DNA of 53,228 bases from contig JAVJSU010000009.1 of NCBI GenBank assembly GCA_040219275.1, forward strand, positions 1 to 53,228, written 5' to 3'. Below the pieces are notes generated by a model that worked only from the letters and a program-made list of their open reading frames with translations, was not told where the DNA came from and made no database searches. Every line of letters begins with the position of its first letter. Within the stretch, counting starts at the first letter, position 1. This DNA is from JAVJSU01 sp040219275. GTDB lineage: Bacteria > Chloroflexota > Anaerolineae > Aggregatilineales > Phototrophicaceae. Shown here piece by piece: positions 33,540 through 42,526 of the stretch. The translations under genes were made by a program, and so were the position numbers.

Positions 33540-34037
33540 ATGGAACAACGAAAGAGTGATTGTGATTATGTATATGAGGTGCACGGTTGCTTGGATCGTG
33601 GCGAATTTGAGAAGGCAGTATCAACCGCAACGGAGGGGTTAACACATTATCCAGAAGAGAAAAGTCTATATCGTTTACGTGCAATAGCCCATAATTACTT
33701 GAAAAGATATCATCAAGCGATCGATGATTTATCAAAATATCTCGAATATTGCTCAAACGAAGAAGGTTTCGTTCGATCCTCCACTTACGCTTCGATTTAC
33801 GCATTTCGTGGTTCTATTCGAGCTAAGTTAGAGCATTACGAAAATGCAATTAATGATTTAACTAAAGCCATTGAACTTAGTAAATCCGCTAGAGATTTGT
33901 ACGATAGGGCAGGCTTGTTCTTAAAAATGAATGCTAATGAAAATGCTAAGAAAGATTTGGAGTTAATCGAGGATATGAATGACTCAACTTATTCAAACGC
34001 CGCTAGAGACCTGCTAAATCGCTTAGACTCCTCTTGA
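33540..34037 (+). CDS. TPR-repeat protein
   Basis: A 165-residue helical protein with about four tetratricopeptide-like units (ALEKA/FEKAVSTATEGL, YHQAIDDLSKYL, YENAINDLTKAI and ANENAKKDLELI). No signal peptide, so cytoplasmic; probably binds a protein partner. I start at ATG 33540 after AAAGGAA; an in-frame ATG at 33468 lacks a ribosome binding site. The DNA is visibly richer in A+T than the surroundings, and the next gene, 7 bp later, shares this, suggesting joint acquisition. Confidence 0.75.
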   Translation: MEQRKSDCDYVYEVHGCLDRGEFEKAVSTATEGLTHYPEEKSLYRLRAIAHNYLKRYHQAIDDLSKYLEYCSNEEGFVRSSTYASIYAFRGSIRAKLEHYENAINDLTKAIELSKSARDLYDRAGLFLKMNANENAKKDLELIEDMNDSTYSNAARDLLNRLDSS

Positions 34038-34044
34038 GAGTGAT

Positions 34045-34476
34045 ATGAGCCATAATCTTGTCTTCAATATTCTGCCATTTGACCTAAGAGATACTCAAGA
34101 AGCAGAAACCCCGTTGCCAGTTGAACCTCAGAACTTGGCTGACACTTTGCGGGCTAATTGGCATGAAGGAGATATTCAAACTTATACTAAAGACAATGAA
34201 ACAGAAGTGAGGTTCTATAGGACATCCAACAAGTATGGGCTATTATTAGTAGCACATTATGATGAATCTCTTGGAGGTTGTTTCTTCGTTAATGGATTGC
34301 CAAAAACCTTAGCTACAGAACTCATACTCTGGTATCGAAAATATATTCCTCATAAGTTCCCACTTTTCGTTGTGGTGGTTGAGAGCGGTAAGATATACGA
34401 ACTAACACCATCGACAACCATCGAAGATTTTCACGCAATGTATCCTTATTCAGTTGATGGAAGATGGGAGTGGTGA
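34045..34476 (+). CDS. Hypothetical protein paired with the TPR gene
   Basis: A 143-residue soluble protein of unknown family. Its middle has alternating strands (EVRFYRTSNKYGLLLVAHY, FPLFVVVVESG) and it ends DGRWEW. Only 7 bp separate it from the TPR gene, so they are co-transcribed. Like that gene it is A+T-rich. A small immunity- or adaptor-like role is possible but nothing in the sequence shows it. Confidence 0.6.
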   Translation: MSHNLVFNILPFDLRDTQEAETPLPVEPQNLADTLRANWHEGDIQTYTKDNETEVRFYRTSNKYGLLLVAHYDESLGGCFFVNGLPKTLATELILWYRKYIPHKFPLFVVVVESGKIYELTPSTTIEDFHAMYPYSVDGRWEW

Positions 34477-34569
34477 AGCTCTCCGATAGACGAGATCAAT
34501 AAGAACAGCAGTATAGTGTGTGACGCGTATACGACAGAGTTGTCATCACCAGACGCGCTCTCAAACAGG

Positions 34570-34721
34570 GCGCATTTGCTGATGCGCTTCACGAATGTAA
34601 ACCGATCAACCATAGGAATGAGCCAACGTGCTCATCCGTCTAGGCTCATTTAGGCGAACATTCGTATAGACAAGCCACCTTATAGGTGGGTTTTACAACG
34701 CGTAGCCAATTAGCCATTGGC
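34570..34721. repeat. Hairpin cluster, including tandem double-hairpin repeat copy 2
   Basis: In the 400-bp gene-free stretch between the TPR pair and the esterase are four hairpins: GCGCAT/ATGCGC (34570-34587), AATGAGCC/GGCTCATT (34617-34650), CCACCT/AGGTGG followed by GTTTT (34675-34694), and GCCAAT/ATTGGC (34705-34721). The last two match the layout at 28-82. The CCACCT hairpin may end the TPR transcript. Further on, TCTTTTCACTCATTGCT resembles the sequence at 16790-16806. Confidence 0.6.
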
Positions 34722-34881
34722 GGCACATCTTTAATCTAATATCCGCTTTCTCTGCGTATCTCTGCGCTCCCTGCGTTTAATCTTTTCACTCATTGCTAAG
34801 AACTCATCACTCTGTATGTCAAGAGCATAGATGTTGAGAGGGCTGTCGGGGCGCAACATGGGTGCGCCCAAATTTTATCCA

Positions 34882-35748
34882 TTAACTGCTTTCGTCGTTA
34901 TCTTCAGAAACGTCCCCATAGAGGAAGCGCATAATATCGGGGAAGCGTCGCGCCCAATCTTTTTCGTTATGGACTGCGCCTTCATCTTCGACGTAAAGCA
35001 GATTCTGGTCTTCGATATAGCCTTTGCGTTCCAGCAAGTCGCGCATTTTCCGCACGGAAATCACATAACGCGGGACATCGTAGCCGTAGGTCTGGTCTTT
35101 CGCTTTGATGAGCACACTTTCGTGCGTGCCGACATCAATATACACCTTGCCGGGGACGAATTTCGCTTCTTCAACATATTGATAAATCGCGCCTTCACCG
35201 AACCACAGCGCGGGACTGATGACTCCAGCGATGCCAAACACATCCTTATATTTGAAGTACCCGTACAGGCTGATAAGTCCACCCATTGACGACCCCGCAA
35301 TGCCGGTATTATCGCGATCCGGCAGGGTACGAAAATCACGATCAATAACGGGCTTTACACTATCGACGAGAAAGCGCATATAGGTGTTGCCCCAGCCCAG
35401 ACTGCGCCGATCCTTAAACGGGCTATATTCGTGCAGGCGATCTTGCTCCATGTTGGGGATGCCAACGACGATCACTTCAATATTTTCTTCGGTGGCTAGC
35501 TTCTGCATGGTTTCGTCCACATGCCATTCGCCCACATAACTGGTGTGCCCGTCGAATAGATTTTGCCCGTCGTGCATGTAAAGCACCGGATAAGATTTTT
35601 CTGGACTCTGGTCATAGGAGGGCGGGAGATACACCAGCAAATCGCGCCTGTTGCTCAGTTCAGGACTGTAGAATTGTTGTAAGATTTTGACGTTGCCAGA
35701 AACAGTATTATCTGGACGGAGGGTGTGGTAATCAACCCAGTCTGTCAT
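34882..35748 (-). CDS. Alpha/beta-hydrolase esterase (enterochelin esterase-like)
   Basis: About 288 residues, putative esterase family (PF00756-like). It contains YLPPSYDQSPEKSYPVLYMHDG, the nucleophile elbow GSSMGG in IAGSSMGGLISLY, and a late histidine in EGAVHNEKDW, completing a likely Ser-Asp-His triad. It lacks a signal peptide. The ATG at 35748 has AAGG 8 nt upstream; an in-frame ATG at 35784 is also possible. Substrate unknown: relatives cleave siderophore or carbohydrate esters. Confidence 0.85.
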   Translation of the reverse strand: MTDWVDYHTLRPDNTVSGNVKILQQFYSPELSNRRDLLVYLPPSYDQSPEKSYPVLYMHDGQNLFDGHTSYVGEWHVDETMQKLATEENIEVIVVGIPNMEQDRLHEYSPFKDRRSLGWGNTYMRFLVDSVKPVIDRDFRTLPDRDNTGIAGSSMGGLISLYGYFKYKDVFGIAGVISPALWFGEGAIYQYVEEAKFVPGKVYIDVGTHESVLIKAKDQTYGYDVPRYVISVRKMRDLLERKGYIEDQNLLYVEDEGAVHNEKDWARRFPDIMRFLYGDVSEDNDESS

Positions 35749-35784
35749 TGGTATGCCTTGTTTGTGTAGCTTATCAGGGTGCAT

Positions 35785-36193
35785 TGCTACTTAAAGTTCT
35801 CCGTTAGATTGCTGAATTAACGCGATGAATAAACCTGTTTTTGGTGAGTTTGCAATCCGAAGATGTGGGAGAGGGAGTGTACCTTTCCAGAAGTTAAGAC
35901 CACGGTGCTTCAACGCCTGCTTACCCATTTCTAGCATAAAAATTGCGGTGCCAATGCTTTTAAAAATTGAGACAGGTTTTAGTGAGTTATCGGCTAAAAA
36001 TGGTGTTTAAGAAAATCATCCACTAATGTGAAGATGAGTTTTGAGCTTTGATTATTTACCGAAAAAACACTTAGCAAGAAGCATATTTACGACATAAAAT
36101 AGTAAGTGGGAGGTTGAACAGATGACAAATTGTATTTCCGTTAAGTGTACCAGACGTTAATTCACGTGTCCACAAGACCACTTTTTCCGTCGC
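35785..36193. other. Gene-free stretch
   Basis: About 410 bp, A+T-rich, between the esterase and the GT39-like gene. A 61-codon ORF at 35825 shows no sign of being a gene. The pair AAACCTGT/ACAGGTTT (near 35830 and 35970) is inverted and might mark a small decayed element, but this is weak. I see nothing else. Confidence 0.4.
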
Positions 36194-38245
36194 TTAACCG
36201 CCGGAATTATCACTCAGCGCAGGCAAATAATACAGGATATATTGACGTTCTATCGGCACGTTATACGGGCTATATTGTGGCTCCGGCAACCCGAAAAGAA
36301 AATCCAGATCAGAAATCAAATAGGCATCTTCCGCCATAACAAATAGCGCGATTGGCACCTGCCTTGAGACTTCTTCCAGCGAAAAGTTTATTTGCCCATC
36401 CACCACCAGCGTAATGTTCAACGGGCGTTTCCAGAAATTCTCCATTCCTGAATAATGCGGTAAGAAAACATAATCTATCGTGAATAAATAGACGTGCGTT
36501 CCTTCAGGCAGATCATTCACGCGCCAGCCGACATCCTGATGATCGTTGAAGGTGCGGATTTGCTGATTGTAACTGGTCATATGCGGGAAGAAATAATACG
36601 TCAGCGATAATAACGACAGGGTGATGAGCAATGTCGGCGCGATCCATCCTGTAGAGTTGATCCCCAGAAATGCGCCGAATGATGCGATGGGTTGTCTCAT
36701 GCGTCCGCCAGAAGGGACGCTCAGTGTGCTGACGTAGCGCCATAACACCCTTACCCCCACCGCTATGAGTAAACACAGTGCTGGAAACGCGACGACGTAG
36801 CGGGGTGTCCATCCCGGATTTTCGATCAGGCTGTTGCCGAACACGGCGAGGATAATCACGGCAGGCAATATCAGCGTTTCAACCCGTCGTCGCCACACCA
36901 CATAAACCACGCCGACGAAAAATGCAGGCAACAGCATCGGTAAAATCAGCGCCGTGTTGCCGCCATAATAAAATTCGCTGGTATCCGGCGTGCTGATGAT
37001 ATGCTCGATAGCCGGTTGTAATTTATCCGTCCAGTAGGTGTTCAGAATGATCGCCACGTCATGGGTTGCGAGCGCATTCTTCCAGCTATTGCCGGATAAT
37101 GCCTGTGACTCAGAACGCGGAATATAGGCGCTTTGCCACGCTCCTAGCATCATCATCAGGGGGAGGATAACCAGAAACGCCACCGCAATCAGCACGCCGA
37201 ACGCCCGTAAATTTTCACGCCGATTGTGTGGTTGACGGACAAGTATCCATAGCATCCACATCGCTACAATTGGCGGAAAGATCAGCTTACCGCCTTCGTA
37301 AAAATATTGCGTCATGCCGAGGCACACGCCCGCAATCACAAAACTCGCCCGGTCACGGCGATTCAATCCCCGCGCCAGAAATGCCAGCGCCAACGTGCCA
37401 AAAAACGGGTCAGCAATGTTGTTGAGCGCCAGCCGACTAAAATGGATGTGTGGCGGAAAAATTGCCAATAGCAAAGCGGCGATAAGCGCGGTGGGGCGGT
37501 CAAACAACCAGCGTCCTAACAGATATACCGCCGGAATGGTCAACGTGCCGAAAACTACACTCACCATGCGGAGTCCGGTCAGGTTCGCGCCGAAAATATC
37601 CACGCTGAATTTTTGCAGAAACGGATACAACCACGAGAAAGACGCGATCCAGTTAATTGGCGTGAAAATCGGCGTATAGGGGTCTTTCCAGAGATGCGTG
37701 ATTCCATCAGAAAAGTGCATCTCATCAAGGAAATAATGGAGTTCATTTTCAAGATTCACAATCCGCACCGCAAAGCCCAGCAGGATGATAAACACCAGCG
37801 TCAATTGTGAGCGGCTTGCACCACTAACTTTTCTGCGTGATGGCACACCCATAAAACCAATGCTGACCAGCGCAACCCCCGCGCAAAAGAGCAGAAATTG
37901 TGTATCGGTTCGTAGCGGATCACTGATCGTCCAGAAGGCATCCGGCGGACTGCCTCCCTGCGCCATGAACAGCAGGCAGACAATCCCCATCGCAATCACG
38001 ACCCATCGCCAGCGTCTAAACGGCTGATGTTTGACGGGTGATAAGCTCGGCTTAGACTCAAAGAAGTCCGTATTTTTGAGGCGTGAAAACGTGAGCCATA
38101 ATAACGCCGATCCACTCACCACAGCAATTAGCGCCAGTGTGGGCTGATAAAGTTGTGGACTGCACCAGAGCGCACCGAGCAGGAGCAAAATCAGTGCCGG
38201 AACCGCGATGATCTGTGAAGTTGAACGCGAGAGTTTTGTTTGCAT
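36194..38245 (-). CDS. GT39/PMT-like membrane glycosyltransferase
   Basis: A 683-residue protein with about twelve membrane helices and a short C-terminal soluble part. The first large external loop has NELHYFLDEMHF, with the acidic pair expected of PMT_2/GT39 enzymes, and PPHIHFSRLALNNIADPFF, a typical second loop. It probably uses a polyprenyl-phosphate sugar on the outer face of the membrane. Unlike the GT39-like protein at 16820, it carries no repeat inserts. Acceptor unknown. Confidence 0.85.
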   Translation of the reverse strand: MQTKLSRSTSQIIAVPALILLLLGALWCSPQLYQPTLALIAVVSGSALLWLTFSRLKNTDFFESKPSLSPVKHQPFRRWRWVVIAMGIVCLLFMAQGGSPPDAFWTISDPLRTDTQFLLFCAGVALVSIGFMGVPSRRKVSGASRSQLTLVFIILLGFAVRIVNLENELHYFLDEMHFSDGITHLWKDPYTPIFTPINWIASFSWLYPFLQKFSVDIFGANLTGLRMVSVVFGTLTIPAVYLLGRWLFDRPTALIAALLLAIFPPHIHFSRLALNNIADPFFGTLALAFLARGLNRRDRASFVIAGVCLGMTQYFYEGGKLIFPPIVAMWMLWILVRQPHNRRENLRAFGVLIAVAFLVILPLMMMLGAWQSAYIPRSESQALSGNSWKNALATHDVAIILNTYWTDKLQPAIEHIISTPDTSEFYYGGNTALILPMLLPAFFVGVVYVVWRRRVETLILPAVIILAVFGNSLIENPGWTPRYVVAFPALCLLIAVGVRVLWRYVSTLSVPSGGRMRQPIASFGAFLGINSTGWIAPTLLITLSLLSLTYYFFPHMTSYNQQIRTFNDHQDVGWRVNDLPEGTHVYLFTIDYVFLPHYSGMENFWKRPLNITLVVDGQINFSLEEVSRQVPIALFVMAEDAYLISDLDFLFGLPEPQYSPYNVPIERQYILYYLPALSDNSGG

Positions 38246-38371
38246 CCTTTCATTATCTCAGATTCTGCGAATTTTAAGTTAAAGGATTTTTTGGTTGTGT
38301 ATCGAAAGCGATTGAAATTGAAAACGATAACGGGTGCAAACAGGACTATGGCAATAGAGGGCGTATTTTCG

Positions 38372-38397
38372 TAGGGGCGAATTGCTAGTTCGCCCTA
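38372..38397. repeat. GGGCGA-type palindrome, intergenic copy
   Basis: TAGGGGCGAA and TTCGCCCTA are inverted around TTGCTAG. Related to the GGGCGAC palindromes inside the gene at 16820, and lying in the promoter region of the beta-lactamase-fold gene. Confidence 0.55.
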
Positions 38398-38501
38398 TCC
38401 CGATAAGTTATCCACCACCTCTCCACAATCTGTCCATAATTCTTGTTTACAATGAGAGGAGTATGTCTTTTATCGATTAAATATGGCGTATGAGGAGAAC
38501 G

Positions 38502-40484
38502 ATGAAAACAAGATTTTTAGTTTTAGTCATGCTAATGGCGCTGATCGGGGTGTTTTCCGGCGCGGTACTGGCACAAAATGAAGAAACTTATATCAGCGAG
38601 AACGGCTTATTTTCCGTGCCTGTTCCAGCAGGATGGACGCTCGAAGAAGATGCTGATGGCGTGGTGTCCATCACCAGCCCGGACGGTGGCATTGTCTTCT
38701 ATATGTACACCGTAGACGGTTTAGCACTGAACGAAGAAAATTTGCTGGCGGAATGGCAACGCTTTGAGCCTGAATTCGCGTATGAACCTGCCGTTATACA
38801 GGACGAATTTTCCGAAGCGGAACTCGAAGGCTTGGATGACGTGTTCTTCATTCAATATGATGGCGGACAGACCGAGTTGATACAGGGTGTTCTGCAATCA
38901 TTGGATGGCGTGACCTATGTCTTGCTCATTCGTGGCGAAATTACCGAACTGCAACGCCTCGGCGGACCGGTCAACGTGATCGCCACCGGCTACAAAATTC
39001 TCGGCTTAGAAGAAACCGATCTGAGCGGTGTGGAACGTCTGCCTGTCACCGACGAAGTCATCGCCGAACTCGAACCGTTTATCGAGCTTGCGCTTGAACT
39101 GGCAGAAATCCCCGGCGCGTCGCTGGCGATTATTGACGGTGATGACATCGTCTATGCAAACGGCTTCGGCGTGATCGAACAGGGGAACGCAACACCCGTC
39201 AACGCGCAAACTTTGATGCCGATTGCCTCTACTACCAAGACCATGACCACAATGGCGATGGCGACCCTCGTTGATGAGGGGTTGATAACGTGGGATGAAC
39301 CCGTCGTCGACATTCTGCCGAATTTCGCAGTGGCTGATCCTGAAATCACGCAGACACTGACGGTCAGCAATCTGGTTTGTGCCTGTAGCGGTGTGCCGCG
39401 TCGTGATCTGGAATTGATCTTCAATTATGAAGAACTCACCGCCGAAGATGTGATGGAATCGCTGGCGACATTTGAATTTTTCAGTGATTTTGGCGAGGCA
39501 TTCCAGTATAGCAATCAGATGGTTGCGGCGGGCGGTTATGCGGCGGCGGTTGCTGATGGCGCAGAATACGGCGATTTATATAACGGTTACGTCGACATGA
39601 TGCAACGTCGTATTCTTGACCCGATTGGCATGGACAGTTCAACTTTTGATTTTGATGCCGCCGTTGCCAGAGGCAATTATGCTCTGCCGCACGGCTCGAA
39701 TCTTGATGGTGATTTCATCCCGATTCCGCTTGCAGATGAAGCATGGGTGGAAGTCATCGCTCCGGCGGGGGGATTGTGGTCAAATGTGGAGGATATGGGG
39801 CGTTATGTCATCACGGCGTTGAATCGTGGTGTGACCCCTGAAGGCGAACGCATCGTCTCCGAAGAAAATTTGCTGGTCACATGGACACCGCAGGTTTCCA
39901 TCAGCGCAAACGACAGTTACGGCTTGGGTTGGATCATCAGCACCAGCGACGGCTTGCAGGTACTCAGCCATGACGGGAATTTAATCGGCTATTCTTCTAC
40001 GATGATCTTTCTGCCAGAAGCGGATCTCGGCTTTGTGATGCTCAGTAATGGACGCGCCACCAACGGCATTCACAGCGCGGTCTTTGAGCGTCTTATGGAA
40101 ATCTTGTTTGAGCAAGACCCGCGCATCGAATCGCTTCTGCGCGATCAATTCGCAGAAGATGCAGAATCCACACCGGAAGCAGAAGTGACCGAAGTGACCA
40201 ACGAACCAGCGCCGGATATTAGTGGCTTCGTCGGCGACTACACCAATGATGTGCTCGGCGATGTCAGCATTCTTGAAGAAAATGGCGACTACTACATTGA
40301 CGCGGGCGAATGGCGCTCCTTGCTCTCGCCGCAATTTGATGATGACGGCGTGTTCGATAGCTTCTACTTCTTCGATCCACCACTTACAGGGGTGCCGATG
40401 GAATTCGTCACCAACGACGATGGCACGCTACAACTCAATGTCGGCGTGGGCTTGGTGCTCTACACCTTCACCCCTGCGGAATAA
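38502..40484 (+). CDS. Secreted beta-lactamase-fold serine hydrolase (class C/S12)
   Basis: About 660 residues: signal peptide (MKTRFLVLVMLMALIG), an N-terminal PsbP-like or similar domain (about 28-165), the beta-lactamase-fold domain (about 185-540) with S243-T-T-K246, Y336-S-N338 and H490-D-G, and a C-terminal lipocalin-like domain (about 575-660). Such proteins act as esterases, peptidases or D,D-carboxypeptidases, so it should not be read as an antibiotic resistance enzyme. ATG 38502 follows GAGGAG; an upstream ATG at 38490 overlaps that site. Confidence 0.88.
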   Translation: MKTRFLVLVMLMALIGVFSGAVLAQNEETYISENGLFSVPVPAGWTLEEDADGVVSITSPDGGIVFYMYTVDGLALNEENLLAEWQRFEPEFAYEPAVIQDEFSEAELEGLDDVFFIQYDGGQTELIQGVLQSLDGVTYVLLIRGEITELQRLGGPVNVIATGYKILGLEETDLSGVERLPVTDEVIAELEPFIELALELAEIPGASLAIIDGDDIVYANGFGVIEQGNATPVNAQTLMPIASTTKTMTTMAMATLVDEGLITWDEPVVDILPNFAVADPEITQTLTVSNLVCACSGVPRRDLELIFNYEELTAEDVMESLATFEFFSDFGEAFQYSNQMVAAGGYAAAVADGAEYGDLYNGYVDMMQRRILDPIGMDSSTFDFDAAVARGNYALPHGSNLDGDFIPIPLADEAWVEVIAPAGGLWSNVEDMGRYVITALNRGVTPEGERIVSEENLLVTWTPQVSISANDSYGLGWIISTSDGLQVLSHDGNLIGYSSTMIFLPEADLGFVMLSNGRATNGIHSAVFERLMEILFEQDPRIESLLRDQFAEDAESTPEAEVTEVTNEPAPDISGFVGDYTNDVLGDVSILEENGDYYIDAGEWRSLLSPQFDDDGVFDSFYFFDPPLTGVPMEFVTNDDGTLQLNVGVGLVLYTFTPAE

Positions 40485-40498
40485 AACCACATCACTTC

Positions 40499-40534
40499 AA
40501 TCGGGCGACTCATTCATATGGGTCGCCCGATTTT
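40499..40534 (+). terminator. Intrinsic terminator after the beta-lactamase-fold gene
   Basis: AATCGGGCGAC (40499-40509) pairs perfectly with GTCGCCCGATT (40522-40532), continued by TT. 14 bp past the stop. Confidence 0.88.
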
Positions 40535-40545
40535 GACGAAATCGC

Positions 40546-40575
40546 TTGACAAGTAGAGAACTTTTGTTCTAAAAT
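40546..40575 (+). promoter_or_regulatory. Promoter with LexA-like box GAAC-TTTT-GTTC
   Basis: TTGACA (40546-40551), 18-bp spacer, TAAAAT (40570-40575). The perfect inverted repeat AGAAC-TTTT-GTTCT (40557-40570) fills the spacer; GAAC-N4-GTTC is the pattern of the Bacillus-type LexA box. It controls the leader ORF and the RibD/DHFR-like gene. Confidence 0.65.
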
Positions 40576-40661
40576 AATGTGTGCCGTAAGTAAGGTTGGT
40601 GCACATAAAACGGTATTTATCTGTATCCGATGATTGACCATAAATTTGGAGCATTAAGCAA

Positions 40662-40697
40662 ATGAATGAAGAACAAACTACAGGAAATCGGTTATGA
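40662..40697 (+). CDS. 11-codon leader ORF, coupled to the next gene
   Basis: ATG at 40662, reading MNEEQTTGNRL, stop TGA at 40695-40697. The stop overlaps the ATG of the RibD/DHFR-like gene in ATGA. TTTGGAG lies upstream, at somewhat long spacing. Translation of the leader may be needed for, or limit, that of the next gene. Confidence 0.4.
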   Translation: MNEEQTTGNRL

Positions 40698-41293
40698 GAA
40701 AAGTTATTGTAATCTCCAATATCTCTCTTGATGGTGTGCTCCAAGCTATGGGTGGTGCAGAGGAAGATACCAGTGGTGGTTTCGCCTATGGTGGATGGAT
40801 AGCATCCTATTCTGACGACGTTGTTGGATCCGTGATACGGCAGGAGATGGACATGCCGTTTGAACTTTTGATTGGGCGCACAACCTTTGAAATTTGGGAA
40901 CCCTACTGGCCACATCATGCAGACATTTGGCAGGGTGTCAATACAACGACCAAGTACGTTGCTTCGAACACCCGAACATCTAGTGAATGGCAACCCACCG
41001 TGTTTTTGAGCGGCGACATCGCGGATAAAGTTACTCAACTCAAGCAAGAGGCAGGTTCAGATTTGCATGTTTACGGCAGTGGAAATCTCATCCAAACCCT
41101 CATGAAGCATGATCTGGTCGATGCGTACTGGCTGAAGATCTATCCTTTGACTTTAGGGAGTGGGAAGCGGCTGTTTGCTGGTGGTACCATCCCTGCATCA
41201 TTCAAAGTGACGGAGAGCAAAGTCTCCCCAAAGGGTGTCCTAATCGCAAATTACGAACGTGCAGGCTCAATCATGGCAAGAGGTGTGGAATAG
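40694..41293 (+). CDS. RibD C-terminal/dihydrofolate reductase-like protein
   Basis: A 199-residue protein of the RibD_C/DHFR-like superfamily (YwjB/YyaP-like), probably an NADPH-dependent reductase of unknown substrate. Landmarks are ISLDGVLQ at the N-terminus, LLIGRTTFEIWEPYW, the glycine-rich YGSGNLIQTL nucleotide-binding loop and IYPLTLGSGKRLF. The likely SOS-like promoter implies damage or stress induction. ATGA overlap with a leader ORF; a weak AGGAAAT may act as ribosome binding site. Confidence 0.85.
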   Translation: MRKVIVISNISLDGVLQAMGGAEEDTSGGFAYGGWIASYSDDVVGSVIRQEMDMPFELLIGRTTFEIWEPYWPHHADIWQGVNTTTKYVASNTRTSSEWQPTVFLSGDIADKVTQLKQEAGSDLHVYGSGNLIQTLMKHDLVDAYWLKIYPLTLGSGKRLFAGGTIPASFKVTESKVSPKGVLIANYERAGSIMARGVE

Positions 41294-41470
41294 TGCTGAA
41301 ACGAGTTTCAAGTTTCTCGCCCCCTTGGGTGAGCGGGAATGACGGGTGAGGGCAATTACCACACAAAGATGACAATATGCCTTAGGTTCTGCCAAAAAGT
41401 TCCACAACTTAAATCGCGTATGTAATTGCTGAATACTGACAACTGTAAACTAATAAACAAGGACACCCAC

Positions 41471-41821
41471 ATGGCGAAAATGCAGATGCCCGATATGACC
41501 TTTAAGCCGGAACACGAAACGTTATTACATGAGTTGATGAATGACATTCCACAGGCGAAAGCCAGCAAGATGTTCGGGATGCCCGCCTATAAAGTGAATG
41601 GCAAGCTAGCAACTGCCCTGTTCTCGAAAGGCATGGTTGTCAAACTCGGTGCAGACCGTGTACATGAGGTTCTCGCAGAAGGTAATCCTGATCTATCTGT
41701 TTTTGAACCCATGACCGGACGTGTCTGGAAAGATTGGCTGACCATCGTCGATAATTTTAGCGATCACAAGCCCATTTTTGAGGAAGCCGTCGCTTATATG
41801 CTGGAACAAACAGCTAGCTAA
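41471..41821 (+). CDS. TfoX N-terminal domain-like protein
   Basis: A 116-residue cytoplasmic protein. KMFGMPAYKVNGKLATALF is the hallmark of TfoX N-terminal-like domains; the rest is helical. Many such stand-alone proteins have no link to competence. ATG 41471 follows AAGGA; an upstream in-frame start at 41426 would translate ACTG-type repeat DNA and is rejected. Confidence 0.75.
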   Translation: MAKMQMPDMTFKPEHETLLHELMNDIPQAKASKMFGMPAYKVNGKLATALFSKGMVVKLGADRVHEVLAEGNPDLSVFEPMTGRVWKDWLTIVDNFSDHKPIFEEAVAYMLEQTAS

Positions 41822-41823
41822 AT

Positions 41824-41860
41824 AACAAAACAGGCGGAGATGTGAGTTATCCCCGCCTGT
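41824..41860 (-). terminator. Intrinsic terminator of the pyrophosphatase gene
   Basis: ACAGGCGG (41830-41837) pairs with CCGCCTGT (41853-41860); on the minus strand TTTTGTTATT follows. It also lies just after the convergent TfoX-like gene. Confidence 0.75.
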
Positions 41861-41890
41861 AAAGTTCAACAATTTGGTTGCTAGAAAATT

Positions 41891-42442
41891 TTACACCTGA
41901 CTTGATGGTGCCGGAAACTTAACATGGTAGGATTCAATCGCCGCTGTGATGGCTTTTTTGGTTTCGTCCGCGCCGACCCACCCTTCATTTTCCACTTCGA
42001 TCTCTTGCAGTTGCTTATAGACCATGAAGAAATGCCCGACTTCTTTCGGGAAGTGCTTTGGCAAATCGTCCAGATCATGATACTCGTCGAAGTTGGGATC
42101 AGTCGCCGGAACAGCCAGAATCTTATAATCTTTCTCGCCGCGATCAATCATTTTGAACATGCCCAACGGACGCGCTTCGATGACACACCCCGGAAAGGTC
42201 GGCGCATTCATCATCACCAGAATGTCCATCGGGTCGCCATCTTCAAAGTAGGATTGTGGAATAAAGCCATAATCACCCGGATAATGTAACGGACTATACA
42301 GTACACGATCAAGCTTAATTACGCCCGCAGTTTTACTATACTCGTATTTGTTACGGCTACCTTTTGGCACTTCAACCACCGCGTACACCACATTCGGCGT
42401 ATCCGGTCCTGAGGCAAGGTTATGCCAGAGATGTAATGACAT
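41891..42442 (-). CDS. ppa: Inorganic pyrophosphatase (family I)
   Basis: A 183-residue soluble enzyme hydrolysing pyrophosphate to phosphate, driving biosynthesis. VPKGSRNKYEY, YPGDYGFIPQ and the metal-binding EDGDPMDILV are the family signatures, and length fits. It has its own terminator. The gap between its start and the methyltransferase gene is 313 bp, mostly the third TTAGC-type repeat. Confidence 0.97.
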   Translation of the reverse strand: MSLHLWHNLASGPDTPNVVYAVVEVPKGSRNKYEYSKTAGVIKLDRVLYSPLHYPGDYGFIPQSYFEDGDPMDILVMMNAPTFPGCVIEARPLGMFKMIDRGEKDYKILAVPATDPNFDEYHDLDDLPKHFPKEVGHFFMVYKQLQEIEVENEGWVGADETKKAITAAIESYHVKFPAPSSQV

Positions 42443-42526
42443 TTGTGAGTCCCCCTGTACACCGTTTGTGTACTGTTCCTGGTAAACATGGACGAAGTGT
42501 TTGATGATTAGACGATCACCTTAAGT

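Noticed and set aside
35825..36010. 61-codon ORF
   Set aside because: No ribosome binding site, odd composition and overlap with repeat-like DNA; looks non-coding.
38401..38415. TTATCCACC resembling a DnaA box, suggesting a replication origin
   Set aside because: A single 8-of-9 match without a cluster, without dnaA/dnaN nearby and without a DNA unwinding region.
41426..41470. Upstream start for the TfoX-like protein
   Set aside because: This segment is ACTG-type repeat DNA; ATG 41471 has the ribosome binding site.
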